The notes under the pieces were generated by a model that had not been told where the DNA came from, did not search any database, and saw only the letters and a list, made by a program, of their open reading frames with translations. Source: Nocardia amamiensis NBRC 102102 (GTDB taxonomy: Bacteria; Actinomycetota; Actinomycetes; Mycobacteriales; Mycobacteriaceae). From it: 64,000 bases of DNA. The stretch lies in NCBI RefSeq assembly GCF_001612745.1, contig NZ_BDBA01000041.1, positions 1-64,000 of the forward strand, read 5' to 3'. Positions 17,329-26,188 of this stretch are shown one piece after another (positions within the stretch are counted from its first letter, which is position 1; every line of letters starts with the position of its first letter). A program made the position numbers and the translations under genes.

Positions 17329-18639
17329 CTATCCGAGCACCGGATAGTTGCCCCGGATGACGCCGTGCGGGTCCCGAGCGCTCTTGATCTCGCGCAGCCG
17401 GGTCAACGTCGCGGAATCGAAAGCGGCGGAGGCATTTTCGTCGGGCGTCAGGAAGGTGAACGGCTTCTGTCCGCTGATCTGGCCGCTCAGCGCGTCGACT
17501 ATCGCCGTGCGCCGGGCCTTGACGGCCTCGGCAAGGTGCGGAAGCCCGAGACCGAGGCAGTAGAGCAGGTACGGCTCGGCGATCGGGCCGGCCGCACCGC
17601 CATCGGCACGGTGTGCGGCCAGTGCCCCGCCCAGGTGGCGGATCTGCAGGTTGGCCAGCGGGGCGACCGGTTCGTCGATCAGGGTCTTGATAACGGCGTC
17701 GCCGAGCTCGGTCAGCTGCTCGGCACGCGACAGCGAGGGGCTCGGATCGGTCGGTTCCGCGGTGATGGCGCCGATGTGGGCGGCCCCGAAAACCCCGCGC
17801 TTGTCGATGATCGGATTCCCGATGGCGTCGAGCCGAGCGAGCAGGGCGCGGCCCTGGTCCGGATCGCCGAGATATACCGCGTCCAGCCCGACCATGGGCG
17901 GTGCGTCCGGGATCTGGAGGCGCTGGAACCAGACGGTCAGCTCGTCCGGGGCCGTCGCGGTGATCTCCTGGAACGCCTCGAACACATCGTGGATGCGCGT
18001 CGCGGGCCACAAGATGCGACCACCGAACAGTTCCGGCGCGGGAAACAGGTCGAATTCCAGTGCGGTGACCACCGCGAAATCACCACTGCCGCCGCGCAGC
18101 GCCCAGAACAGGTCCGGATCGTCCTCGGCCGTGACCCGGCGACGCAGGCCTTCGGCGTCGACGATCTCGAACGCGCGCACCGCGTCGCAGGCCCAGCCGT
18201 GCTTGCGGCTGAACCAGCTCATCCCGCCGCCCAGGGTGTAACCCGTCACGCCGACCGCCGGGTTGCTGCCCGCGAGGCCGGTCAGCCCGTGCGCACCGGC
18301 CGCGGCCTGCACCCGGCCCCAGCTCGCGCCCGCGCCGACCCGCGCCACCCGCCGTGCGGGGTCGATCTCGATGGTGTCCAACTGTCCCGTGCGCAGCAGA
18401 ATCGCGTCCGCGACTCCGCCCGCGGCGCCGTGCCCAGTCGGCTGGGTGACCACCGGGACACCGGCGCCCCGCGCGTACTGGACGACGGCCGCGACGTCGT
18501 ACTCGTCGACGGGGTGCACCACCGCGGCCACTGGCTGAACCACCGTCAGCGTCCACGGTCGCGCAGCGTTCTCGAAACCCTCGTCACCGGGCAACAGCAC
18601 ACGGCCCGGCAGCGCACCACGCAGTTCGTCGAATGTCAT
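17329..18639 (-). CDS. FAD-linked oxidoreductase, berberine-bridge-enzyme type
   Basis: 436 residues with a PCMH-type FAD domain: VVHPVDEYDVAAVVQYAR, then TQPTGHGAAGG, whose His is the usual site of covalent 8-alpha-histidyl attachment, and GVTGYTLGGGMSWFSRKHG. The second attachment Cys of bicovalent members is absent, so FAD is probably bound through one bond. The C-terminal BBE segment is present (DPHGVIRGNYPVLG). Such enzymes oxidise alcohols, sugars or alkaloid-like compounds with oxygen; the substrate is unknown. AGGAC lies upstream of the ATG. No biosynthetic partners are adjacent. Confidence 0.86.
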   Translation of the reverse strand: MTFDELRGALPGRVLLPGDEGFENAARPWTLTVVQPVAAVVHPVDEYDVAAVVQYARGAGVPVVTQPTGHGAAGGVADAILLRTGQLDTIEIDPARRVARVGAGASWGRVQAAAGAHGLTGLAGSNPAVGVTGYTLGGGMSWFSRKHGWACDAVRAFEIVDAEGLRRRVTAEDDPDLFWALRGGSGDFAVVTALEFDLFPAPELFGGRILWPATRIHDVFEAFQEITATAPDELTVWFQRLQIPDAPPMVGLDAVYLGDPDQGRALLARLDAIGNPIIDKRGVFGAAHIGAITAEPTDPSPSLSRAEQLTELGDAVIKTLIDEPVAPLANLQIRHLGGALAAHRADGGAAGPIAEPYLLYCLGLGLPHLAEAVKARRTAIVDALSGQISGQKPFTFLTPDENASAAFDSATLTRLREIKSARDPHGVIRGNYPVLG

Positions 18640-19143
18640 CGCTCTGTCCTGACTCTCACGTTCGTATCGAAGGAGACGCGAGCGACGAACCCACTTTCGG
18701 CCTGTCGGCCGTGGTTCGCGCCGCGACTACCTCACTGACGAAGGAGAGCGCGGAAAAGTAACAGAGCGCAGCTCAGCGGGGGTTTTCAGCTCGGCTCGGC
18801 GCGACCGTCCGGTCCGCGTCCTCGGACTTCTCGGTGCGTGATACCGCGCTCGGTTTCGCGTCGGCCTCCTGGTCCGGTTCGGGGTGCATGGGTCATCAAG
18901 ACGGTGTCTCACGTCATTGTGATTCGTTTGCGGCGTGTCGGGGTGGGTTGTGCCGCATGATGTTCGACTCGTGGTCGTAGGTGGATCTCCGGTCTATGCG
19001 TTGTCTCGGTCTGCTGACAAGGCGGTCAGCGGATTCTGATCCTCGGTCTACCCTTGCCGAGACATCCGCCCGCCCGGAGCGAAATAGATCGACGCCGACC
19101 GCATGTGGTGCACCTAACTCTCGGTCGGATTGAGCTCGGCGTC
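18640..19143. other. Intergenic region holding the gene remnant, otherwise empty
   Basis: Apart from the decayed copy at 18786-18889 I see no gene. From about 18890 to 19140 GC is lower than in the flanks and no frame has coding character. The promoter of the AlbA-like gene lies at its right end. Confidence 0.5.
18786..18889 (-). pseudogene. Decayed copy of the 3' end of the small membrane gene at 20944-21222
   Basis: About 105 bp closely resemble the 3' end of the Rv1083-like gene (20944-21051). Shared blocks include the end TCAGCT, GGCTCGGCGCGACC, GGTGCGT and CCTGGTCCGGTTCGGGGTGC. In translation it keeps HPEPDQEAD, then small indels shift the frame before it returns to an RAE-like end. No start, membrane segment or upstream part remains. 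It lies on the same strand as the intact copy, with the AlbA-like gene between them, so it looks like a scar of a duplication or insertion. Confidence 0.72.
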
Positions 19144-19202
19144 TATCGATAATTATCTAACACTTGCCCGGTAGGCTTCCGCGAGAGGAATAATTATCGA
19201 TA
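19144..19202 (+). promoter_or_regulatory. Perfect 13-bp inverted repeat bracketing the promoter of the AlbA-like gene
   Basis: TATCGATAATTAT (19144-19156) and its exact reverse complement ATAATTATCGATA (19190-19202) are separated by 33 bp. Each arm contains an ATCGAT palindrome. The right arm ends just ahead of the ribosome site GAGGAG, and a possible sigma-70 pair (TTGAGC 19130-19135, TATCTA 19154-19159, spacer 18) overlaps the left arm. The layout suggests two operator half-sites that could be bridged by a repressor, perhaps the gene's own winged-helix product. Confidence 0.7.
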
Positions 19203-19218
19203 ACAGAGGAGTTCGGTC

Positions 19219-20904
19219 GTGCAGGAACCAGCCTCGCTGGAGCAACGAATCCGTGCCTGGCTGTCGTCGGGTGAGGACTACCGGACCGAGTTCAAGAGTG
19301 ACCGCAAGAAGCTCAGCGACGGCGACCTCGTCGAAGCAGTTGTCTGTCTCGCGAACGGTGCGGGCGGAGTCCTGCTCGTCGGCGTCGAGGACGACGGGCA
19401 AGTCACCGGCGCGCAGCCGCGCCATGAGAGCGGCCGCACCGATCCGGTTCGACTGCAAGCACTGATCGCCAACAAAACCGAGCCGCCGGTCGCATGTCAG
19501 GTCACCGTAGCCGCGCTGGACGAGCTCGAGATCCTCGTTATCGACGTTCCCGACTGCCCCCGGGTGGTCGGCACCCAGGGCGGCAAATACGTACGGCGCG
19601 CCCTCGGCGGTGACGGCCGGCCCACCTGTGTTCCACTCCGTGCACACGAGATGCTCGCACTGGAGGTCGACCGCGGCGCGGCCGACTTCGCACGACTGCC
19701 CGCGCGCGGCGCCGCCTGGGACGATCTCGACCCCTTGGAGTTCGAGCGGGTGCGCCGGATTGTCGCGGAGTCCGGAGACCGAGCGGATAGAGTTCTCGCC
19801 AGCCTGTCCGACAAGGATCTGACCCGCGCTCTCGGACTCGTGATCGCCGACAGCGAGATCAGCGTCGGCAGCCTGTTGTTGTTCGGCCGGGAGGACGCAC
19901 TTCGTCGTCACGTGCCGACGCATGAGGCCGCATTTCAGGTGCTGCGGGGACTCGAGGTCGAAGTCAACGATTTCATGCGATACCCGCTGCTCCGACTCGC
20001 AGACGAGATGTACCAACGATTCAGGGCGCGTAACACCGAGGAAGAGATTCAATTCGGCCTTTTTCGCGTGGCGGTTCCCGCCTACTCCGAGACCGCGTTC
20101 CGTGAGGCACTGGCGAACGCGCTGACCCACCGCGACTACACCCGCCGCGGTGCCGTCCATGTGCAGTGGTCCGACGAGCAGTTAGAGATCGCGAGCCCCG
20201 GCGGGTTCCCCGAAGGCATTCGTGTGGACAACCTGCTTGTAGCTCCTCCGCATCCCCGCAGCCCGGTACTCGCGGACGCCTTCAAGCGCATCGGCCTGGT
20301 CGAACGCACAGGACGCGGAATCAACCGGATGTTCGCCGAGCAACTGCGGGTCGGCAGACCCGCGCCCGACTACGGGCGGACGACCGAACAGGCGGTGGTT
20401 GCCGTTCTCCCTGGCGGTCCGGCCAACCTGGCCATGACCAAGTGGGTGCTGGAACAGGAACGGCACGACCGGCCGTTCACTCTCCCCGAACTGCAGATCC
20501 TGTCCGACCTGCTGCGCGAACGACGAGCAACCACCGCCGATCTCGCCACCCTCACCCAGCGCACCGAGCCCGAGACACGCAACGTGCTGGCCCGCATGGT
20601 CGAACGCGGATGGGTCGAAGCCCGTGGCGAAGGCCGGGGCCGGACATGGCACCTGTCGGCGGCGGTGTACCGCCTACTCGACTCCTCGGCCGGGTATGTC
20701 CGCGTCCGCGGCTTCGAACCGCTCCAGCAAGAACAAATGATCGTGGCCTTCGTCTCCGCACATGGACGAATCACCCGAAGTCAGGTGGCGGAACTCTGCG
20801 CCATCTCCCCCGAGCAGGCCGGTCGAATCCTCCGACGGCTCGTCAGCGACGGAAAGTTGCAGCAGCTGGGGGAACGCAGGGGCACCTATTACGAGCTGCC
20901 ATGA
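19219..20904 (+). CDS. AlbA_2/Schlafen-like, RecG-type ATP-binding transcriptional regulator
   Basis: 561 residues, GTG start with GAGGAG 7 nt upstream. Residues about 10-130 form an AlbA_2 (Schlafen-type) DNA-binding domain, with the conserved YRTEFKSD and AVVCLANGAGGVLLVGVEDDG. Residues about 280-400 match the RecG-type C-terminal ATP-binding domain: FREALANALTHRDYTRRGAV, LEIASPGGFPEGI, RNP-like SPVLADAFKRIGLVERTGRGINRM. Two winged helices follow (about 415-560). Members act as transcription regulators and some belong to defence or mobile loci. It sits between a gene and a decayed copy of that gene's end and has a symmetric operator, suggesting horizontal arrival and autoregulation. Confidence 0.85.
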   Translation: MQEPASLEQRIRAWLSSGEDYRTEFKSDRKKLSDGDLVEAVVCLANGAGGVLLVGVEDDGQVTGAQPRHESGRTDPVRLQALIANKTEPPVACQVTVAALDELEILVIDVPDCPRVVGTQGGKYVRRALGGDGRPTCVPLRAHEMLALEVDRGAADFARLPARGAAWDDLDPLEFERVRRIVAESGDRADRVLASLSDKDLTRALGLVIADSEISVGSLLLFGREDALRRHVPTHEAAFQVLRGLEVEVNDFMRYPLLRLADEMYQRFRARNTEEEIQFGLFRVAVPAYSETAFREALANALTHRDYTRRGAVHVQWSDEQLEIASPGGFPEGIRVDNLLVAPPHPRSPVLADAFKRIGLVERTGRGINRMFAEQLRVGRPAPDYGRTTEQAVVAVLPGGPANLAMTKWVLEQERHDRPFTLPELQILSDLLRERRATTADLATLTQRTEPETRNVLARMVERGWVEARGEGRGRTWHLSAAVYRLLDSSAGYVRVRGFEPLQQEQMIVAFVSAHGRITRSQVAELCAISPEQAGRILRRLVSDGKLQQLGERRGTYYELP

Positions 20905-20943
20905 ACCGGAGGTGACTCAGAACGCTCACCGGGCCCGCGGCGG

Positions 20944-21222
20944 TCAGCTGGGCTCGGCGCGACCATCGGGGTCGGCGCCCTTCGACTCATCGGTGCGTCG
21001 CGTGATGCCGTGCTCGGTCCCCTCGTCCGCCTCTTGGTCCGGTTCGGGGTGCTCGGGCTCGAAGGTCGCGGGCAGGCCCTTGATGTGCCGGTTCATCGAC
21101 CGGATCAGCAGGAAGGTGCCCGCGAGCAGGATCAGCACGATGACGAGCCCGAGCGGCGAGGCCTTGCCGAACTCCGGTCCGGTCGGCGTGCCGGGCGTCT
21201 GGGCGAGCAGGACCAGCGTCAC
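20944..21222 (-). CDS. Small membrane protein (Rv1083-like)
   Basis: 92 residues. After a short N-terminus there is one strong transmembrane helix ([19 protein letters not shown], about 20-40), then a cytoplasmic charged tail rich in Asp, Glu, Arg and Pro. The GTG start at 21222 overlaps the stop of mca (GTGA), so the pair is translationally coupled, as in mycobacteria, where the small gene also follows mca. Function unknown. A decayed copy of its 3' end lies at 18786-18889. Confidence 0.8.
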   Translation of the reverse strand: MTLVLLAQTPGTPTGPEFGKASPLGLVIVLILLAGTFLLIRSMNRHIKGLPATFEPEHPEPDQEADEGTEHGITRRTDESKGADPDGRAEPS

Positions 21223-22103
21223 GACCGCTCGTCCTCGATGCCGGCGAACAGATCGGTCTCCGGGAGCGCGGTGCTCACCCTGGTCTTGGCCAGTTCGAAC
21301 TCTTCGGTCGGCCACAGCCGCTGCTGCATTTCCAGCGGAATGGCGAAGAACGCGCCGTTCGGGTCGATCTGCGTCGCGTGCGCGCGCAACGCGTCGTCGC
21401 GCTGCGGGAAGTACTTGGCGCATTCGATCTGCGTAGTGATCCGGGAGACCACGTCACCGCGCTCGGCGGCGAACTTGCGCATCCGGTCCAGCCACTCCTG
21501 CAGGGGGAACGGTTCGCCGAGACGCTCGTACTCCGCGGCGAACAGCTCCATCCGCCGCATGTTGAACCCGTGGTCGTAGTACAGCTTCAGCGGCGTCCAC
21601 GGCTCGCCCGCGGCGGGGAAGCGCTCAGGGTCGCCCGCGGCCTCGAACGCGGCCATCGACACCTCATGGCAGCGGATGTGGTCGGGGTGCGGGTAGCCAC
21701 CGGTCTCGTCGTAGGTGGTCATCACGTGCGGCTTGAACTCGCGCACCACGCGGACCAGCGCCTCGGTGGCCTCCTCCAGCTCGACCAGCGCGAAGCAGCC
21801 CTCCGGAAGCGGCGGCAGCGGGTCACCCTCGGGCAGGCCCGAGTCGACGAAACCGAGCCAGTGCTGGCGCACGCCGAGCGCGCGGGCCGCGGCGTCCATC
21901 TCCTCACGGCGGATCTCGTGGATCCGCTCCAGGACGCCGGGGGTGTCCATGGCCGGGTTCAGGATGCTTCCGCGTTCTCCGCCGGTCAGCGTGACGACGA
22001 GGACCTCATGTCCTTCGTCGGCGTAACGCGCGGTCGTCGCGGCACCCTTGCTGGATTCGTCGTCTGGGTGGGCATGCACCGCCATGAGGCGAAGGCCACT
22101 CAC
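21219..22103 (-). CDS. mca: Mycothiol S-conjugate amidase
   Basis: 294 residues. Mca is a zinc amidase of the LmbE/PIG-L fold. It cleaves mycothiol S-conjugates into glucosaminyl-inositol and a mercapturic acid for export, as part of electrophile and antibiotic detoxification. Visible zinc-site motifs are HAHPDDE (residues 10-16) and the later [11 protein letters not shown]. Length and the tail ([20 protein letters not shown]) match Mca rather than its paralogue MshB. GTG start. It is followed by the coupled small membrane gene and is divergent from the DUF4307 gene, as in Mycobacterium. Confidence 0.96.
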   Translation of the reverse strand: MSGLRLMAVHAHPDDESSKGAATTARYADEGHEVLVVTLTGGERGSILNPAMDTPGVLERIHEIRREEMDAAARALGVRQHWLGFVDSGLPEGDPLPPLPEGCFALVELEEATEALVRVVREFKPHVMTTYDETGGYPHPDHIRCHEVSMAAFEAAGDPERFPAAGEPWTPLKLYYDHGFNMRRMELFAAEYERLGEPFPLQEWLDRMRKFAAERGDVVSRITTQIECAKYFPQRDDALRAHATQIDPNGAFFAIPLEMQQRLWPTEEFELAKTRVSTALPETDLFAGIEDERS

Positions 22104-22207
22104 GTCTCGTTCACCGTCGCTCTCGCTCGCGGGTGTCGGGGCTTCGTTACCTATAGTTCCATTCGACCCATCTTTGTTCCGATGTACCCCCCGGGAGCGA
22201 CTACCAC

Positions 22208-22657
22208 ATGAGTGAGAACGGCGGCGGTGCGAAGGCGGCGCCGAGCAGACCGCCCGCCGACCGGTACGGAACGCGGCCCGCGGTGCGGCGGCGCTGGATC
22301 GTGCCGGTCCTCGGCGCGCTGGTGGTGCTCGCCGGGCTCGCCGTCGCCTACCTGGGCTATCAGAAATACGGCCCGGACGACATCGAGGCCGAACAGCTCG
22401 GCTACACCGTGGTGGACGACTCGACCATGACCATCCGGCTCAAGGTCACGCGCGAGGACCCCGCGCGGCCGGTGGTGTGCTTCGTGCGCGCGATGGCGCG
22501 CGACGGGTCCGAACTAGGCCGCCGCGAGGTGCTCGTCGAGCCCTCGAGCAGTGGAACGGTGGAGCTGACCACCACCGTCCGGGCGTCGGCGCGACCGGTA
22601 TCGGGCAGCATCTACGCGTGTAGTGATCAGGTGCCCAGTTATCTGCGCGCTGGCTGA
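22208..22657 (+). CDS. DUF4307 membrane protein (Rv1081c-like)
   Basis: 149 residues: an Arg/Pro-rich N-terminus, one transmembrane helix ([20 protein letters not shown], about 36-56), then an extracytoplasmic beta-rich domain with [25 protein letters not shown] typical of DUF4307. Function unknown, conserved in mycolic-acid actinomycetes between mca and greA, exactly as here. Confidence 0.88.
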   Translation: MSENGGGAKAAPSRPPADRYGTRPAVRRRWIVPVLGALVVLAGLAVAYLGYQKYGPDDIEAEQLGYTVVDDSTMTIRLKVTREDPARPVVCFVRAMARDGSELGRREVLVEPSSSGTVELTTTVRASARPVSGSIYACSDQVPSYLRAG

Positions 22658-22723
22658 TTTCCGCGCGTTTGCCCCCGACGTGCCCGGGAAATCAACTCCG
22701 ACCTGCACATTTGTGAATCATGC

Positions 22724-22764
22724 TAAAATGGCGTGATACACGGTTCCGGAGCTCGGAGCCGTGT
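22724..22764 (+). promoter_or_regulatory. greA promoter (extended -10) with a hairpin at the predicted transcript 5' end
   Basis: TGCTAAAAT gives an extended -10 (TAAAAT at 22724-22729). A predicted start near 22735 would place an 11-bp stem with one G-T pair, ACACGGTTCCG / CGGAGCCGTGT (22738-22748 and 22754-22764), right at the RNA 5' end. The leader to the greA ATG would be about 220 nt and contains no frame with coding character. The promoter call comes from motif match alone. Confidence 0.5.
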
Positions 22765-22954
22765 TTGCTGCATTGGCGGCCAGCGCTGACGGTTCGGGCT
22801 TGCGAGCTTGCCCGCAACCAGGGCCTGTCGGGGTTCGATGAACTTCCCAGGATCGCTCTAGCCGTCGACTGGTGCGCGCCCGCTCCCGAGTGGGTATCCG
22901 CCAGTGCTCAGGGAATCCCGGCCTGCCGGGAACAACTACTAGGGAGTGATCGAG

Positions 22955-23449
22955 ATGACTGAGACGCAAGTGACCTGGCTGACCCCGGAGTCGCACGACA
23001 GGCTCAAGGGCGAACTCGACGCGCTCATCGCCAATCGTCCGGTCATCGCCGCCGAGATCAACGAACGCCGCGAAGAAGGCGATCTCAAGGAGAACGGCGG
23101 ATACCACGCCGCGCGTGAGGAGCAGGGTCAGCAGGAGGCGCGCATCCGCCAGCTGCAGGAGCTGCTGAACAACGCCAAGGTCGGCGTCGCACCGACCAAA
23201 TCCGGCGTGGCGCTTCCCGGGTCGGTCGTCAAGGTCTACTACGACGGCGATGAGACGGACACCGAAACGTTCCTGATCGCCACCCGCGAAGAGGGTCTGC
23301 GCGATTCCAAGCTGGAGACCTACTCGCCGAACTCCCCGCTCGGCGGCGCGCTCATCGACGCCAAGGTGGGCGAGACCAGGGAATACACCTTGCCCAACGG
23401 CAACATCATGAAGGTCACGTTGATCAGCGCCGAGCCCTACCACAGCTGA
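22955..23449 (+). CDS. greA: Transcription elongation factor GreA
   Basis: 164 residues. GreA binds RNA polymerase and stimulates cleavage of backtracked transcripts. The N-terminal coiled coil is present, with tip acidic residues in [22 protein letters not shown]. The C-terminal FKBP-like domain contains [19 protein letters not shown] chose ATG 22955 ([13 protein letters not shown]) with AGGGAG eight nt upstream over a GTG at 22946. Monocistronic, with a strong bidirectional terminator behind it. Confidence 0.96.
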   Translation: MTETQVTWLTPESHDRLKGELDALIANRPVIAAEINERREEGDLKENGGYHAAREEQGQQEARIRQLQELLNNAKVGVAPTKSGVALPGSVVKVYYDGDETDTETFLIATREEGLRDSKLETYSPNSPLGGALIDAKVGETREYTLPNGNIMKVTLISAEPYHS

Positions 23450-23496
23450 TGCTTGCGGCCGCGGCACGCTGCCCGGCCGATATTTCCAAGAACACG

Positions 23497-23529
23497 AGCG
23501 GCCGCGCCCGATCATCGGGTGCGGCCGCT
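23497..23529. terminator. Bidirectional terminator between greA and metB
   Basis: AGCGGCCGCGCCCGAT (23497-23512) pairs with ATCGGGTGCGGCCGCT (23514-23529), one mismatch in 16, between the convergent greA and metB genes. No long U-tract, as is common in high-GC actinomycetes. Confidence 0.85.
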
Positions 23530-23546
23530 TCGTCATGTCCGTGAAC

Positions 23547-24689
23547 CTAGCTCAATGCCTGTTCGACGTCCGCGAGCAGGTCGCTGACATCCTCGATACC
23601 GACCGACAGCCGCACCAGATCCGCGGGCACCTCCAGCTCGGAGCCCTCGGTGGACGCGTGCGTCATCGCGGCCGGATGCTCGATCAGCGACTCCACGCCG
23701 CCCAACGATTCGGCGAGGGTGAACAGCTCGGCCCGCGCGCAGAACTTGTGCGCGGCCTCGAGGCCGCCGTGCAGGCGCACCGAGATCATTCCGCCGAATC
23801 GCCGCATCTGCTTGTGGGCGACGGCATGGCCCGGGTGCTCCGGCAGGCCGGGGTAGATCACCTGGGAGATCGCGGGGTGCCGGGACAGGAATTCCGCGAG
23901 GGTCTCGGCGTTGTCGCAGTGCCGGTCCATCCGCAGCGCGAGGGTCTTGGTGCCGCGCAGGGTGAGGAAGGCGTCGAACGGGCTGGGGACCGCACCCGCG
24001 CCGTTCTGCAGGAACGCGAATGCCGCGTCGAGTTCCGGATCGTTGGTGATCAGCGCGCCACCGATCACGTCGGAATGGCCACCGAGGTACTTGGTGGTGG
24101 AGTGCACCACGATGTCGGCGCCGAGCAGCAGCGGCTGTTGCAGGTAGGGAGTCGCGAAGGTGTTGTCCACCACCAGTTTGGCGCCCGCGGCGTGCGCGAC
24201 GTCGGCCAGCGCGGGGATGTCACCGATGCTCAGCAGCGGATTGGTCGGGGTCTCGATCCACACCAGTTTGGTGTTCGGACGGATCGCGGCACGCATCTCC
24301 TCGACGTTGAACACGTGCGCGGGCGAGTGCTCGATACCCCACTGGCTGAATACCTTGTCGATCAGCCGGAAGGTGCCGCCGTAGGCGTCGTCGGGGATGA
24401 CGATGTGATCGCCGGGCCGCAGCGTGGCACGCAGCGCACAGTCCGTCGCAGCCATGCCCGAGGCGAACGCCCGGCCGTAGCGGCCCGATTCCAGCGCGGC
24501 GAGGTTCGCCTCCAGCACCGAGCGCGTCGGGTTACCGGTGCGGGCGTACTCGAAACCGCCGCGCAACCCGCCAACGCCGTCCTGGGCGAACGTCGAACTC
24601 GCGTAGATGGGCACATTCACCGCGCCGGTCTGCGGATCGGGTTCGAAGCCGGCGTGCACGGCACGTGTGGAGAATCCCAGCTCGCTCAT
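23547..24689 (-). CDS. metB: Cystathionine gamma-synthase
   Basis: 380 residues. A PLP enzyme that condenses an O-acyl-homoserine with cysteine to cystathionine (forward transsulfuration). The PLP lysine is K200 in STTKYLGGHSD. Other family features are EYARTGNPTR, the substrate region YGGTFRLIDKV and SLGGVESLIEHPAAMTHAS. Closely matches mycobacterial MetB in length and order (next to greA). A cystathionine gamma-lyase activity is possible in this family. With cbs at 28994 the window encodes steps in both transsulfuration directions. Confidence 0.95.
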   Translation of the reverse strand: MSELGFSTRAVHAGFEPDPQTGAVNVPIYASSTFAQDGVGGLRGGFEYARTGNPTRSVLEANLAALESGRYGRAFASGMAATDCALRATLRPGDHIVIPDDAYGGTFRLIDKVFSQWGIEHSPAHVFNVEEMRAAIRPNTKLVWIETPTNPLLSIGDIPALADVAHAAGAKLVVDNTFATPYLQQPLLLGADIVVHSTTKYLGGHSDVIGGALITNDPELDAAFAFLQNGAGAVPSPFDAFLTLRGTKTLALRMDRHCDNAETLAEFLSRHPAISQVIYPGLPEHPGHAVAHKQMRRFGGMISVRLHGGLEAAHKFCARAELFTLAESLGGVESLIEHPAAMTHASTEGSELEVPADLVRLSVGIEDVSDLLADVEQALS

Positions 24690-24855
24690 GGGCTCAGCCT
24701 AACCAGGCGATTCCCGGGCAATTGCCCCCGGTGGGGCCATCGGAGGGAATGTCGGGCCACGAACCGGCCGGGGTGCCGCACAGCGTGGCATCTCGCCGGG
24801 CCCGCCGATCGAATTACGTGCAGGTCAGGGCCGAATCGGAAATTCTTGTGGCACA

Positions 24856-24880
24856 TGAGACACAAGTGAGCTCTGTCTCA
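24856..24880. promoter_or_regulatory. Inverted repeat upstream of the acyl-CoA dehydrogenase
   Basis: TGAGACA (24856-24862) and TGTCTCA (24874-24880) form a 7-bp inverted repeat 30-54 bp before the start codon at 24910. Spacing and position fit a repressor operator. The regulator is not identified. Confidence 0.5.
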
Positions 24881-24909
24881 TTGGGGCGAGGTCCGTTTAC
24901 GCTGAGTCC

Positions 24910-26085
24910 ATGGTCACTGTCGAAGAACTGTTCGCCACCGATGCACTGCTGTCCGAGGACGAGCGCGAGATCCGCGATACCGTCGCGAGCTTCGCGGCCC
25001 AGCGGCTGCGCCCGCACATCGCGGAATGGTTCGAGGCGGGCACTTTCCCGGCACGTGAGCTCGCACCGGATCTGGGCAAGCTGGGACTGCTCGGCATGCA
25101 TCTGGACGGCTACGGCTGCGCGGGCATGTCGGCGACCACCTACGGCCTGGCCTGCCAGGAACTGGAGGCAGTCGATTCCGGGGTGCGCAGCATGGTCTCG
25201 GTGCAGGGTTCGCTGGCGATGACCGCGATCCACAAGTACGGCTCCGAAGAGCAGAAGCAGCAGTGGCTGCCGGAACTGGCCGCGGGCCGCGCGCTCGGTT
25301 GCTTCGGACTGACCGAACCCGATTTCGGCTCCAACCCTGGCGGCATGCGGACCAGGGCAAAGCGGGATGGGGCCGACTGGGTGCTGAACGGCTCCAAGAT
25401 GTGGATCACCAACGGATCGGTAGCCGATGTCGCGGTGGTCTGGGCGCAGACCGAGGACGAGGGCAAGCAGGTGATCCGCGGGTTCCTGGTTCCGGCGGGC
25501 ACGCCCGGGTTTACCGCGCGGGAGATGCACCGCAAGCTGTCGCTGCGGGCCTCGATCACCGCGGAACTGGACTTCGACGATGTTCGGCTGCCTGCTGAGG
25601 CGGTGCTGCCCGGGTCACGCGGACTCGCCTCGCCGCTCGCCTGTCTGAGCGAGGCGCGCTTCGGCATCATCTTCGGCGCGCTCGGTGCCGCGCGCGACTG
25701 TCTGGCGACGACGATCGAGTACGCCAGGACCCGCGAGGTCTTCGACAAGCCGCTGGCCGCCTACCAGCTCACCCAGGCCAAGCTGGCCGACATGGCGCTG
25801 GAGTTCGGCAAGGGCCAGCTGCTGGCGCTGCACATCGGGCGATTGAAAGACCGTGGCGCGGCCACGTCCGAGCAGGTGAGCGCGGGCAAGCTGAACAGCA
25901 CGCGCGAGGCCATCGCGATCGCCCGCGAGTGCCGCACCATCCTCGGCGCCAACGGCATCACGCTCGACTACCCGGTGCTGCGCCACGCGAACAATCTGGA
26001 GTCGGTGCTCACCTATGAGGGCACGGCGGAGGTGCATCAGCTGGTGCTCGGCCGCGCCTTGACGGACTCGAATGCTTTTCGCTGA
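24910..26085 (+). CDS. Acyl-CoA dehydrogenase, glutaryl-CoA dehydrogenase-like (FadE7-type)
   Basis: 391 residues. A flavoenzyme oxidising acyl-CoA at the alpha-beta bond. Domains in order: N-terminal helical (VSVQGSLAMTAIHKYGSEEQK), middle beta (CFGLTEPDFGSNPGGM, WITNGS), C-terminal helical with the catalytic-base region TYEGTAEVHQLVLGRAL (Glu near 370). The N-terminal and catalytic patterns resemble glutaryl-CoA dehydrogenases and mycobacterial FadE7, so decarboxylation of glutaryl-CoA is possible but not shown. No clear ribosome site; a short leader or leaderless start is possible. An inverted repeat lies upstream. Confidence 0.88.
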   Translation: MVTVEELFATDALLSEDEREIRDTVASFAAQRLRPHIAEWFEAGTFPARELAPDLGKLGLLGMHLDGYGCAGMSATTYGLACQELEAVDSGVRSMVSVQGSLAMTAIHKYGSEEQKQQWLPELAAGRALGCFGLTEPDFGSNPGGMRTRAKRDGADWVLNGSKMWITNGSVADVAVVWAQTEDEGKQVIRGFLVPAGTPGFTAREMHRKLSLRASITAELDFDDVRLPAEAVLPGSRGLASPLACLSEARFGIIFGALGAARDCLATTIEYARTREVFDKPLAAYQLTQAKLADMALEFGKGQLLALHIGRLKDRGAATSEQVSAGKLNSTREAIAIARECRTILGANGITLDYPVLRHANNLESVLTYEGTAEVHQLVLGRALTDSNAFR

Positions 26086-26170
26086 CAGCACCTTTCGTTA
26101 GCGAGAGTTTGCTGAGCGAAGTTCGACTGAGCATTGGACCGGGACCGAAGTCACAATTTGATAAATGCTG

Positions 26171-26176
26171 GATAAT
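26171..26176 (+). promoter_or_regulatory. Putative -10 of a near-leaderless promoter
   Basis: GATAAT in an AT-rich patch (26156-26190), 12 nt before the GTG at 26189. A start about 7 nt downstream would leave a leader of only 6-9 nt, and no ribosome site is seen. Confidence 0.4.
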
Positions 26177-26188
26177 TGCTAGCATATT

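Noticed and set aside
18786..18889. Functional second copy of the small membrane gene
   Set aside because: It lacks the membrane segment and start and contains small indels, so it is a remnant.
23535..24869. 444-codon plus-strand frame opposite metB
   Set aside because: Antisense shadow; metB has full family motifs and the frame has none.
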